DNA of 64,000 nt from Micromonospora sp. WMMD961 (lineage in GTDB: Bacteria; Actinomycetota; Actinomycetes; Mycobacteriales; Micromonosporaceae). Within the stretch, counting starts at the first letter, position 1; every line of letters starts with the position of its first letter. The stretch is from positions 2,324,501-2,388,500 of the forward strand of contig NZ_JARUBJ010000002.1 in NCBI RefSeq assembly GCF_029626145.1, written 5' to 3'. The notes beneath the pieces are model-generated. The model was not told the origin of the DNA. It saw only the letters and a program-made list of their open reading frames with translations, and searched no databases. Shown here piece after piece: positions 54,877 to 63,174 of this stretch. The position numbers and the translations under genes were made by a program.

Positions 54877-57279
54877 TCAGTGGAGCGTGACGGTGCCGGC
54901 GCCGCCGTCCACTGTGACGACCTGCCCCGTGGAGATCGTCCGGGTGGCGTGGGGGACGCAGATGACGGCGGGAATGCCGTACTCGCGGGCCACCGTCGGA
55001 CCGTGCGCCATGATCGCGCCGGTCTCGGTGACCAGCGCCGCGGTGGTGAGGAACAGCGGGGTCCAGCCGGGGTCCGTGGTCGCGGCCACCAGGACGTCAC
55101 CGGGCTCGACGTGGGCGGTGCGCGGGTCGTGGACGACCCGGGCGGGTCCGGTCACCCGGCCCGCCGACGCGCCGACGCCGGCCAGCGTCCCGTCGCCGGC
55201 GGGCGCAGCCGGCAGGACCGCCTCGACATCGGTGCCGTCGGAGAGCAGCGCCACGGGCACCGTCCGGCGCCGTAGCTCCCGGCGGTGGGCGGCCCGCCGG
55301 GACGCGACGGTCGCACGCGGATCGACCCCCTGGTGTACGGCGGTGTGCACCTCGTCGAGGGTCAGGAACATGATGTCGTCGGGCTGGTCCAGCAACCCGG
55401 AGTCGTGCAGATCGGCCCCGATGAGCAGCAGTTGACGGCGCGTCTCGCGCAGGGGGTAGAGCCCGGCGAACTTGCCGGCCTCGCGCAGGCCGGCCAGGGA
55501 CCGTGCCCGGCGCAGCAGGAAGGCGGCGATGGTGCCCCGCACCGGCCGCCGGCGGCGGGCCCGCCGGGTCAACTCCTCCAGCGCTGTCTGCGCTGCGGAG
55601 GCGGCCCGTTGGAAGCGTCGGTCGGGGCCCTGCTGTGCATCGGTGACCCGGAGGTAGTTCGCTACCGCCGCGAAGACCGGAGTGGGGTCTTCCTCCCAGC
55701 GCGGTACGCCGAGGTCGACCTCGGCGACGCCCCGGTGACCGTAGACGTCCAGGAAGGCGGTCATGCCGATGTCGGGCAGGGTTCCGCGCAGGTGGCGCGC
55801 GGCCAAATCGGCCGGCGGGGTGTCGAGGAGGAGTTGCCGGTGGTCGCCCGCGTGCTGGGCGAGCCGCCACAGTGCCAGGTCCATCTCGATGGTGACGTTG
55901 TGCGGCATGCCGCCCAGCACGGTGTGGATCTCGTCCGGGCCGGCGAGACCCTTGAGCAGCGCGGCCGGTAGCGCGGCGGCGAGCATGCCCGCGACGATCG
56001 GCCACATGATCGCGTCAGCGCTGTCGTCGGCGTCCTGCGCCTGCACGAAGCGCAGCCGATCGGCGGCGGTCCGCAGGTCGGCGGGGGCGGCCGATCGTGT
56101 TCTCAGCTGCTCGATCGCCTCGAACATCCGAATCCGCGCGGTGTCCGGGCGGGCCAGGGCCCGCACGATCCCCACCACCGCGCGCCGGGCCGTCCGCAGC
56201 GACCCGGCGCCCGACGCCCCGCCGCTCCTGGTGCCGCCGCTGGTCGGGGCGAAGCGGGGGTCGGCCAGTACGTGCTGCATCACCGCCTGGGCGCGCGGCC
56301 CGAAGTCGACCGCCATGAGCTTGACCAGCCGCCTGCGGGACGACCGGTCCCGAGCCAGGTCGGTCAGGTCGCCGTAGAGCCGGCCACCGATGTCGACGAT
56401 CTCGACCCGCACACCCAGCGAGGCCAGCATGGCGGCGATCTGTGTCCGCAGGGTCGACATCCCCATCGGGGTGACCGGTTGCACCATGCCCTGGACGTGA
56501 CCGAACTCCAGGTAGACCCGGGGGAGAGGTTTGTCGGTGGCCGGCGGTTGCGGAAACAGGCTGGTGATCGGACGGGACTGGAGGAGCCACTGGACGTCGT
56601 GCGCGTCGATCGCCCACTCGATGTCCTGCGGGCGGCCGAAGTGGGCCCGCAGCCGCTCGCCGGTGGCTCGCAGGTCGGCCAGGTGCGCGGACGTCAGGCA
56701 CCCGGTGTCGTCCCGGGTCACGCCGTCGAGGACGTAGTGGTCCACGCTCGCCGCGCCGTCCACCACTGCCGTGCCGAGACCCGGCGCGGCGTCGACAGCC
56801 ATCTCGTCGCGCCGGCCGGTCAGCGGGTTCGCGGTGAACAGCACCCCGGCCACCTTGGGTGTGATCATGCGTTGCACGACGACGGCCATCCGCGCCTGCC
56901 GATGGTCCATCTGCCGGGCGTCGCGGTAGGCGGTCGCGCGGTCGCTGTGCAGCGAATCCCAGCACTTTTCGATGGCGGCGATCAGTTCGGGGGTGCCGAC
57001 GACGTCGAGCACGGTGTCCTGCTGCCCGGCGAAGCTCGCGTCGGGCAGGTCTTCCGTGGTGGCGCTGGAACGCACCGCGACCGGGCCCGCCCCGAGCCGC
57101 TCGTACGCGGCGGCGATCTCGGCGGTGGGTATCACGCCGAGCCGGTGTGCCTCGGTGGTGACGCAGAAACCTTCGGGGACCCGTTCGCCGCGCCGGATCA
57201 GCTCGCCCAGCCCGGCGGCCTTACCGCCGACCAGGTCGAGCAGTTCGGTGGTCGCCTCGGACAACGGGATCACGTGCAT
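54877..57279 (-). CDS. PEP-utilising phosphotransferase, rifampin phosphotransferase-like
   Basis: An 800-residue protein with the three-part build of rifampin phosphotransferases. Residues about 1-250 are an ATP-grasp PPDK_N domain (LVGGKAAGLGELIRRGERVPEGFCVTTEAHR, VAVRSSATTEDLPDASFAGQQ, GVLFTANPLTGRRDEM, WLLQSRPIT). A long helical middle domain covers about 260-690. The C-terminal swivelling PEP-utiliser domain holds the catalytic His759 in IMAHGPTVAREYGIPAV, after TDPGWTPLF. Like rifampin phosphotransferases and unlike PEP synthase, it has no cysteine beside that histidine. Inactivating an antibiotic is one option; the substrate is unproven. The ATG at 57279 has only a weak ribosome site. 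Confidence 0.85.
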   Translation of the reverse strand: MHVIPLSEATTELLDLVGGKAAGLGELIRRGERVPEGFCVTTEAHRLGVIPTAEIAAAYERLGAGPVAVRSSATTEDLPDASFAGQQDTVLDVVGTPELIAAIEKCWDSLHSDRATAYRDARQMDHRQARMAVVVQRMITPKVAGVLFTANPLTGRRDEMAVDAAPGLGTAVVDGAASVDHYVLDGVTRDDTGCLTSAHLADLRATGERLRAHFGRPQDIEWAIDAHDVQWLLQSRPITSLFPQPPATDKPLPRVYLEFGHVQGMVQPVTPMGMSTLRTQIAAMLASLGVRVEIVDIGGRLYGDLTDLARDRSSRRRLVKLMAVDFGPRAQAVMQHVLADPRFAPTSGGTRSGGASGAGSLRTARRAVVGIVRALARPDTARIRMFEAIEQLRTRSAAPADLRTAADRLRFVQAQDADDSADAIMWPIVAGMLAAALPAALLKGLAGPDEIHTVLGGMPHNVTIEMDLALWRLAQHAGDHRQLLLDTPPADLAARHLRGTLPDIGMTAFLDVYGHRGVAEVDLGVPRWEEDPTPVFAAVANYLRVTDAQQGPDRRFQRAASAAQTALEELTRRARRRRPVRGTIAAFLLRRARSLAGLREAGKFAGLYPLRETRRQLLLIGADLHDSGLLDQPDDIMFLTLDEVHTAVHQGVDPRATVASRRAAHRRELRRRTVPVALLSDGTDVEAVLPAAPAGDGTLAGVGASAGRVTGPARVVHDPRTAHVEPGDVLVAATTDPGWTPLFLTTAALVTETGAIMAHGPTVAREYGIPAVICVPHATRTISTGQVVTVDGGAGTVTLH

Positions 57280-57292
57280 GGGCCCTACTCTC

Positions 57293-57351
57293 GTTGCAAT
57301 ACGACTGCATTGCATCTGACGGTACCCGGGTTGCGATGCGACTGCAATGCC
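57293..57351. promoter_or_regulatory. Direct repeats in divergent promoter region
   Basis: Two 22-base copies, at 57293-57314 and 57330-57351, match the pattern TTGCRATRCGACTGCAWTGC and are 37 bases apart. Copy 1 also contains the inverted arms TGCAAT and ATTGCA. They lie 14 bases upstream of the PEP-utiliser start and before the M23 peptidase gene. The TetR protein encoded in the same operon is the obvious candidate to bind them. Confidence 0.6.
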
Positions 57352-57410
57352 ACCCGTTCGGTGCCCGGTCCGCCGCCGAGACGTTGCCGGCGTCTGCCAT
57401 GCTCGGGCCG

Positions 57411-58058
57411 GTGACGACCGGCCGCCCCGCCAGAGCCCGCACCCATCGCCGCCCGCGAAGCCGCATCCTCCTCGTCCTGCTCGCGCTCGTCGCGGTGGCA
57501 GCCGTCCTCGGCGTCGCGTTGGTCGTGGTGCCGATGCTGCGACCGGCGGGTCCGCGCCCGCTCTTCCAGATGCCCGTCGCCTGTGGCGAGACCTGGCAGC
57601 TCAGCACCTATCCCGGCCACGACGACTACGACGTCGACTTCTTCCCTGTCGAGGGCGAGGCGTGGGGGCGTCCGGTGCTCGCGTCCTATGCCGGAACGGT
57701 CACCGTGGCGGGCATCAACGGGTCGCTCGGTGGTCGTACGCCGGAGAACCCGGAGGGTCCGCGCGGGCGCGGCGGCGGTTACTGGGTGAAGATCGACCAC
57801 GGCGGCAAGTGGGAGACGCAGTACCTGCACCTGCTCGAACCACCGCTGGTCGAGGTGGGTCAGAAGGTCGCCCAGGGCGAACAGATCGGGAAACTCGGCA
57901 GCACCGGCAACTCCGGTGCGCCGCACCTGCACTACGAGCAGCGGCGCGGCTGGGAGAAGGTCGAGACCCACTTCGACGGCACGCCGTCGGGGATCACCAC
58001 CGACGACCGTGAACAGATCCTGCGGCGGGTGAGCAACAACTGCCCGGCCGTCTCGTGA
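57411..58058 (+). CDS. M23-family peptidase with membrane anchor
   Basis: About 215 residues from GTG 57411; ATG 57399 is an alternative, and the frame is open further upstream through the direct repeats, which makes earlier starts unlikely. A basic N-terminus (ARARTHRRPRSR) leads to one membrane segment (ILLVLLALVAVAAVLGVALVVVP). The outer domain has the M23 LytM motifs HDDYDVDFFP and HLHYE, with VKIDHGGKWETQYLHL and SYAGTVTVAG. These bind zinc and cut peptidoglycan cross-bridges in active members; both motifs are intact here. Confidence 0.85.
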   Translation: MTTGRPARARTHRRPRSRILLVLLALVAVAAVLGVALVVVPMLRPAGPRPLFQMPVACGETWQLSTYPGHDDYDVDFFPVEGEAWGRPVLASYAGTVTVAGINGSLGGRTPENPEGPRGRGGGYWVKIDHGGKWETQYLHLLEPPLVEVGQKVAQGEQIGKLGSTGNSGAPHLHYEQRRGWEKVETHFDGTPSGITTDDREQILRRVSNNCPAVS

Positions 58059-58130
58059 GGACGGCGGTTTGCCCGGCGCGTCTCGGGGCACTGATTCGGG
58101 GAACAGTTCGGACGCAGGGAGGAGCTGGCC

Positions 58131-58361
58131 ATGGCCAAGGGTGACGTCGACACGTACCACGAGGACGGGCAGTGGAAGAACAAGCCGGAAGGCAACGAGC
58201 GGGCCAGCAGCACGCATGACGTGAAGGCCGACGCGCAGGCCCAGGGCCGCGAGATGGCGGCCGACCGGGGCGTCGAACACGTGGTCAAGAAGCAGGACGG
58301 CACGATCGGGGAGAAGAACACCTACCCGCGCAGCCGCGACCCCCGGGACATCGAGGGCTGA
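58131..58361 (+). CDS. DUF2188 domain protein
   Basis: A 76-residue hydrophilic protein with GGAGGAGC upstream. The sequence VDTYHEDGQWKNKPEGNERAS, then AQAQGREMAADRGVEHVVKKQDGTIGEKNTYP, is the DUF2188 pattern. Members are common in actinobacteria and rhizobia; the function is unknown. It forms a single-gene unit ended by a clear stem-loop. Confidence 0.88.
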   Translation: MAKGDVDTYHEDGQWKNKPEGNERASSTHDVKADAQAQGREMAADRGVEHVVKKQDGTIGEKNTYPRSRDPRDIEG

Positions 58362-58384
58362 GCGCCCTCGTCCCTCGTTTCTTC

Positions 58385-58423
58385 GGATCGACCCCCTCGG
58401 CAGGAGCCGACGGGGGTCGATCC
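58385..58423 (+). terminator. Terminator after DUF2188 gene
   Basis: GGATCGACCCCC pairs with GGGGGTCGATCC, extended by TCGGC/GCCGA with one bulged base, around AGGA. GTTTCTG follows. It starts 24 bases after the stop. Confidence 0.78.
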
Positions 58424-58533
58424 GTTTCTGCTGGAGGCGTCGTCGCCTTCCGGCCGTTGTCCGCGTAGCGAGAAAATGGTCGTTTTGCGGGTTATAGTCC
58501 GAATCGGTACTGGAGTGAAGCCTGGGAGTGGTC

Positions 58534-61500
58534 ATGTCGTTGTGGGGCCGGCACCGTCCGACCAGTGCCGGCGTGCTGCTCGTCGTTTTGATCGCGGGGG
58601 TGCTCGCGTTCGGACCACTGCCGGCGTCGGCGGCCGGCTCCGTCCTGTTCGACCAGCCGTTCCACAACAACACCGCGAACGGCATCGGCGCGGTGGCGGT
58701 GCCCGCCGTGCCCGGCACCGTCGCCACCAACGCCGCCTGCCTGAGCGCGGCTGGCAACCCCACCACCGGCCCGCTGCTGAGTTGCACCACCTCCACCGAT
58801 CCGCAGGGGGCGGGCAAGCTGCGGCTCACCCCCGCGACGATCAACCGGCAGGGCGGGGTGTTCGGCGCGGTGAGCGTGCCCACCTCGCAGGGCCTGCACC
58901 TGACCTTCAACACCTACCAGTACGGCGGCAGCAACCCGGGTGCGGACGGCCTCGCCTTCGCGCTGGCCGCGGTGGACCCCGCCGACCCGAGGTCCCCGTC
59001 GACCCTCGGCCCGTCGGGCGGCTCGCTGGGCTACTCGGCGGCGTTCAACGGCGTGTCGGCAGGGCTCTCGAACGGCTACCTCGGTGTCGGCCTGGACGTC
59101 TTCGGCAACTTCAGCAACAGCACGTACCAGGGCACCGGCTGCACGAACCCGCCGTACATCTCCACCACGAACGGGCGCGTGCCCGGCCAGGTCGTGGTCC
59201 GTGGGCCGGGCCGAAACGGCGTCGGCTACTGCGCGCTGAACAGCACCGCCGGAAGCACCTCGGCTCCCGCCCTGCCGTTGCGGGCCAGCACCCGGGCCGC
59301 GTCAGTGGTGCCGGTCGAGGTCGTCATCAACACCACCTCGTCGCCATACACCACCGACTCCGGTATCACCACTCCCGCCGGCCAGTACCGGGTCAGGTTC
59401 ACCCCGGTCGGAGGGCAGGCACGACTTCTGCAGGGCATGCTCCCGGTCGTGTCACCCAATCTGTATCCGTCGCCGACCTGGCTGAACGCCAGCGGCTACC
59501 CCCGGCAACTCGCCTTCGGCTGGGTGGGCTCCACCGGCTCGGTCACCGACTTCCACGAGGTCGACGAGGCCCGGGCGGTCAGCTTCAACCAGGTGCCGGA
59601 CCTGAACGTCTCGCAGACCAGTGCCGTCGGGGCCACCCCGCAACCCGGCGATCCGGTCACCTACTCGATCACCGCGGGGGTCGACGCCGGGGCCACCGAG
59701 ACGGCACCGATCTCGGTCACCCAGACCGTCCCCGCCGGTGTCGTACCGCGCGGCGCGTTCGGCTCCGGCTGGGTCTGCGCCGCGCCATCCGGGCAGACCA
59801 TCACCTGCACCAACAGCAACGGCCCGTTCGCCGGCGGCACCTTCCTGCCGCCCATCACCGTCGTCGCGACCGTCACCGGCACCGGCGTGACCCCGGCGCA
59901 GATCCAGACCGCGACCGTGGCGACCTCGTCGTCGGTCGACGCGAACCCCGGGCTCGCCACCGGCACCACGCCGGTCGCCCCGGCGACCGCACCGACCGGC
60001 GTCACCGTCACCCCGGCCCAGAGTTCGGTCTCCGGTGGCCTCCCGGTCACCGTCGGCGGCAGCAATCTCACCGGCGCGACAGCGATCACCATCGGTACGG
60101 CCGCCGAGCAGCAGGCCGGCACGGCGGTGCTGCTGTTGCCGTGCACCTCCGGCCCGGCCGCCGGCTGCTTCACCGTGAACCCCGACGGCACGCTCGGCAT
60201 CTCCGTCATGCCCGCCCGGTCCAGCCCGGCGACGGTCACGGTCAGCGTCGTCACCCGAGGTTCCGCCGGAGCGGCGAACTACGTCTACGCGTCCGCCCCG
60301 GGTACCCCAGCCACACCCACCGCCGTCGCGGGCGTCACCAGCGCGACCGTGAACTGGACCGCCCCGGCCAGCAACGGCAGCCCGATCACCGGGTACCTGA
60401 TCACCCCGATCCGGGACGGCGTCACCCAGCCCACGCTCACCTTCGACGCCTCCACCACCAGCCGCACCCTGACCGCACTGACCGCCGGCTCGTCGTACGC
60501 CTTCCGGGTGGCGGCGGTGAACGCGTACGGCACCGGGGCGGCCAGCCCGGCCTCGGCGGCGGTGGTCCCGTACAGCCTGCCGGCGGCACCGACGATCACG
60601 TCGGTCAGCGCGGGGACCACCGCCGCCAGGTTGAGCTGGACCGCCCCGGCCAACGGCGGCTCGGCGATCACCGGGTACACCGTGACGCCCTACCTCGGCG
60701 GCGCGGCGCAGACCCCGCAGACCTTCAGCGGGACCGCCACGACCCAGACCGTCACCGGGCTCACCGGCGGCGCCACCTACACGTTCCGGGTGGCCGCGAC
60801 CAACGCCGCCGGGACCGGCCCGCAGTCCGCCGCCTCCGCGTCGGTGACCGTCAACCCGGCACCGACGCTGACCTTCGCGCCACCACCGCCCGGCAAGGCG
60901 TACGACCCGTACGAGTACCAGTTCACCGTGACCGGCGGTACGGCTCCCTTCGCCTGGTCGGTCAGCGCCGGGAGCCTGCCCGCCGGGCTGACCCTCGACC
61001 CGGTCACCGGTCTACTCTCCGGCACGCCCACCGTGTCCGGGACCTTCCCGTTCACCGTGCGGGTGACCGACTCGTTCAACCAGTCCGCCACCCGAGGGGT
61101 CGAGCTGGTCATCAACCCACTCGGAGGGCTCTCCATCAGCGTCCCGGTGATCTCCACACTGGGCACCGTCGCCTCGGGTACGACAGGCGTCTCGGGCCAA
61201 CTCGGCCCGGTGACCGTCACCGACGATCGAGGGCCGTTCTCCGGGAACTGGGTCAGCGTCGTCTCCAGCACCAGCTTCACCACGGGTTCCGGCTCGGGCG
61301 GCGAGACCATTCCCAACAGCAACATCACGTACGCCTCCGGAGCGGCCCTCGCCGCCACCGGGGTCGGCACCTTCGTCCCGCAACCCGGCGCGGTGCTGAA
61401 CACCCCGCGTACGGCCGCCGGGTGGTCCGGCCAGAGCGGCGGGCCGAACTCCGCCACCTGGAACCCCACCCTGTTGCTGACGCTCCCGTCCGAGGTGGTG

Positions 61501-61542
61501 GTCGGCGACTACGTGGCGGTCGTGACCCATTCGGTCATCTAG
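58534..61542 (+). CDS. Large secreted lectin/Fn3 protein with WxL-like C-terminal domain
   Basis: A 1002-residue secreted protein; ATG 58534 has GGGAG five bases before it. A signal peptide ends near residue 33 (PASAA). Residues about 35-340 resemble a bacterial L-type lectin (VFGAVSVPTSQGLHLTFNTYQYGGSNPGADGLAFAL). A DUF11-like domain (345-475) and an IPT-like domain (485-590) follow. Two Fn3 domains lie at 590-775 (VNWTAPASNGSPITGYLI, LSWTAPANGGSAITGYTV), then an Ig-like He_PIG domain at 780-858. The last 140 residues (GGLSISVP to VTHSVI) are homologous to most of the 181-residue protein at 63175-63720 and resemble a WxL domain. No LPXTG or membrane anchor is present. It probably binds the cell wall through that domain and displays a sugar-binding head. 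Confidence 0.88.
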   Translation: MSLWGRHRPTSAGVLLVVLIAGVLAFGPLPASAAGSVLFDQPFHNNTANGIGAVAVPAVPGTVATNAACLSAAGNPTTGPLLSCTTSTDPQGAGKLRLTPATINRQGGVFGAVSVPTSQGLHLTFNTYQYGGSNPGADGLAFALAAVDPADPRSPSTLGPSGGSLGYSAAFNGVSAGLSNGYLGVGLDVFGNFSNSTYQGTGCTNPPYISTTNGRVPGQVVVRGPGRNGVGYCALNSTAGSTSAPALPLRASTRAASVVPVEVVINTTSSPYTTDSGITTPAGQYRVRFTPVGGQARLLQGMLPVVSPNLYPSPTWLNASGYPRQLAFGWVGSTGSVTDFHEVDEARAVSFNQVPDLNVSQTSAVGATPQPGDPVTYSITAGVDAGATETAPISVTQTVPAGVVPRGAFGSGWVCAAPSGQTITCTNSNGPFAGGTFLPPITVVATVTGTGVTPAQIQTATVATSSSVDANPGLATGTTPVAPATAPTGVTVTPAQSSVSGGLPVTVGGSNLTGATAITIGTAAEQQAGTAVLLLPCTSGPAAGCFTVNPDGTLGISVMPARSSPATVTVSVVTRGSAGAANYVYASAPGTPATPTAVAGVTSATVNWTAPASNGSPITGYLITPIRDGVTQPTLTFDASTTSRTLTALTAGSSYAFRVAAVNAYGTGAASPASAAVVPYSLPAAPTITSVSAGTTAARLSWTAPANGGSAITGYTVTPYLGGAAQTPQTFSGTATTQTVTGLTGGATYTFRVAATNAAGTGPQSAASASVTVNPAPTLTFAPPPPGKAYDPYEYQFTVTGGTAPFAWSVSAGSLPAGLTLDPVTGLLSGTPTVSGTFPFTVRVTDSFNQSATRGVELVINPLGGLSISVPVISTLGTVASGTTGVSGQLGPVTVTDDRGPFSGNWVSVVSSTSFTTGSGSGGETIPNSNITYASGAALAATGVGTFVPQPGAVLNTPRTAAGWSGQSGGPNSATWNPTLLLTLPSEVVVGDYVAVVTHSVI

Positions 61543-61665
61543 GCCGTCGTGAAATCCGGTGGTGTCCGTCGTCGCCGCTTGCGGTGAAGTGGGCTTCAAC
61601 AGCGATCCTTCATCAGGCGCCTGGCAGGCGGGAGATCCGCGAGCGCCTCGAAGGGGGACTCGAAC

Positions 61666-62118
61666 GTGCTACCCGAACCACCGCGCACCGCTCAGCAACG
61701 GAAGCGGGACACGCTCGCCCGCTTCGACCACGACCTGGACGCGTGGGTCGCCTCGGCGGACCGGAGCGGCAACCCGTACCTGGTGCCGCTGTCCTTCCTC
61801 TGGGACGGTACGGCCTTCACCATGGCCACGGCCGAGTCTCGGCCGACAGCGCGCAACCTGCGGGCCTCCGGACAGGTGCGGATGTCGGTCGGTTCGACGC
61901 GGGACGTGGTCCTCATCGACGGCGTCGTGGAGACGTTCTCCAGCGAGACCGTGCCCGGCGAACTGGCCGACGCGTTCGCCGCGAAACTCTGGGATGCGCG
62001 GATCGGCCCGACCCCCTATGCGTACTTCCGGGTGACACCTCGTCGGATACAGGCGTGGCGGGAGGAGAACGAGATCGCCGGCCGTGAGTTGATGCGCGAC
62101 GGTCGGTGGCTGGTCTGA
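61666..62118 (+). CDS. Pyridoxamine 5-prime-phosphate oxidase-like (split-barrel) protein
   Basis: A 150-residue protein from GTG 61666, with AGGGGGACTC upstream. It has the split-barrel flavin/F420-binding pattern: DAWVASADRSGNPYLVPLSFLWDGTAFTMATAESRPTARNLRASGQVRMSVG, then VRIDGVVE-like VVLIDGVVETF and YAYFRVTPRRIQAWRE. The family includes FMN, F420 and heme binders; the role here is unknown. It lies between the two parts of the WxL-like system but is of a different kind and is probably unrelated. Confidence 0.85.
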   Translation: MLPEPPRTAQQRKRDTLARFDHDLDAWVASADRSGNPYLVPLSFLWDGTAFTMATAESRPTARNLRASGQVRMSVGSTRDVVLIDGVVETFSSETVPGELADAFAAKLWDARIGPTPYAYFRVTPRRIQAWREENEIAGRELMRDGRWLV

Positions 62119-62180
62119 GGGTGGCCGACGCGTCACCGCCCGGCCGTTCCGAGCGGAACGGCCGGGCGGTCTCCGAGGGC

Positions 62181-63134
62181 TCAGGCCGGCCGGCGCCGAC
62201 GGACGAGATGCCGGCCACCGAGGGTGAGCAGCACCAGCGCGGCGAACCCGCCGACCGTGTAGACCAACCACCTCGGCCCTGCCGACGTCGCGACAGTCAT
62301 CGGTGCCGCGACGGGCAAGCTGATCTTCCCGGTCGCGGTGCGCTCCACGATGCCGCTGGCGAGTTTCGCCTCCACGTCCCAGGTCCCCGCGGGCAGAGCC
62401 TGGTTGACCTCGATGCGGACCTGGCCGCTCTGGCCGGGCAGGATCGTCACACCGTTGGTCACCTTGAACGGGCCGGCCCGGACCGCGGCCTTGCTCAGCG
62501 ACAGGGTGCCGGTCATGTCCAGCGCGCGTTGGCCGGTGTTGGTGACCTGCGCGGTGACCACCGGAAACTCGCCTGTTGCGGGCTCCGCGGCCAGCCCGTC
62601 GATGCGGAAGTCCGTCGGTGGCTCACCCCCCGGACCGACGTCCAGGTAGACGCGGATGCCCACCCGGTGGATCTGGGTGACATTGCCGGTGCGTTCCTTC
62701 GGGCTGGTGACCTGCGCCCAGATCGCCGCGTACCGCTCGCCCTTGGACGCCTTCTTCGGCACGGCGATCTCGACCGCGACCGGCCGTCGCTCGCCCGGGT
62801 CCAGCTCCATCGTGGCGGTGGTCAACCGGATCCATCCGCTGAGTTCGTTGCCGGTGCGTCCTTCGGGCACGGTGAAGGAGTTGTGCTCCACCGACGCCGC
62901 GCCGGAGTAGAACTCGATCTTCTGTGGCTCGCCGGAGGTGTTCCGCACCTCGACCCGGCGGTTGATCGTCGTGCCGGGGTTGAGGTGGTCGACGATGTAG
63001 ACCTGGGCACGGGGGTCCTGCACCCGGCTCGCGGGGATGTCCAGCATGCGGATGCTGATCGCAGCTTCCTCGGCGGGTTCCTGTCGTTGCTCCCGCACGG
63101 CGACGGCCGGCGCCGCCGAAACCCCGAGCGCCAC
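62181..63134 (-). CDS. DUF916-like WxL-partner protein with C-terminal anchor
   Basis: At least 317 residues from GTG 63134. Upstream in the same frame lies RLALLASVAVVALGVSAAPAVA, a clear signal peptide core, but no ATG, GTG or TTG precedes it. ATT 63188, inside the previous gene, would give MRWSEPLGRLALL, a proper signal start. The outer part has the DUF916 pattern (ISIRMLDIPASRVQDPRAQVYIVDHLNPGTTINRRVEVRNTS, YSGAASVEHNSFTVPEG, MELDPGERRPVAVEIAVPKKASKGERYAAIWAQV). A second Ig-like domain follows, then the membrane segment WLVYTVGGFAALVLLTLGG and a basic tail HLVRRRRPA. In Firmicutes this build belongs to WxL-interacting proteins. Confidence 0.85.
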   Translation of the reverse strand: MALGVSAAPAVAVREQRQEPAEEAAISIRMLDIPASRVQDPRAQVYIVDHLNPGTTINRRVEVRNTSGEPQKIEFYSGAASVEHNSFTVPEGRTGNELSGWIRLTTATMELDPGERRPVAVEIAVPKKASKGERYAAIWAQVTSPKERTGNVTQIHRVGIRVYLDVGPGGEPPTDFRIDGLAAEPATGEFPVVTAQVTNTGQRALDMTGTLSLSKAAVRAGPFKVTNGVTILPGQSGQVRIEVNQALPAGTWDVEAKLASGIVERTATGKISLPVAAPMTVATSAGPRWLVYTVGGFAALVLLTLGGRHLVRRRRPA

Positions 63135-63174
63135 GACGGCGACCGAGGCCAGCAGCGCCAGCCGGCCGAGCGGC

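Noticed and set aside
58476..62087. A 1203-codon open frame overlapping the lectin/Fn3 gene
   Set aside because: It is a frame-shifted shadow of the 58534-61542 gene, full of Arg/His/Gly with no domains. The other frame has a signal peptide and recognisable domains.
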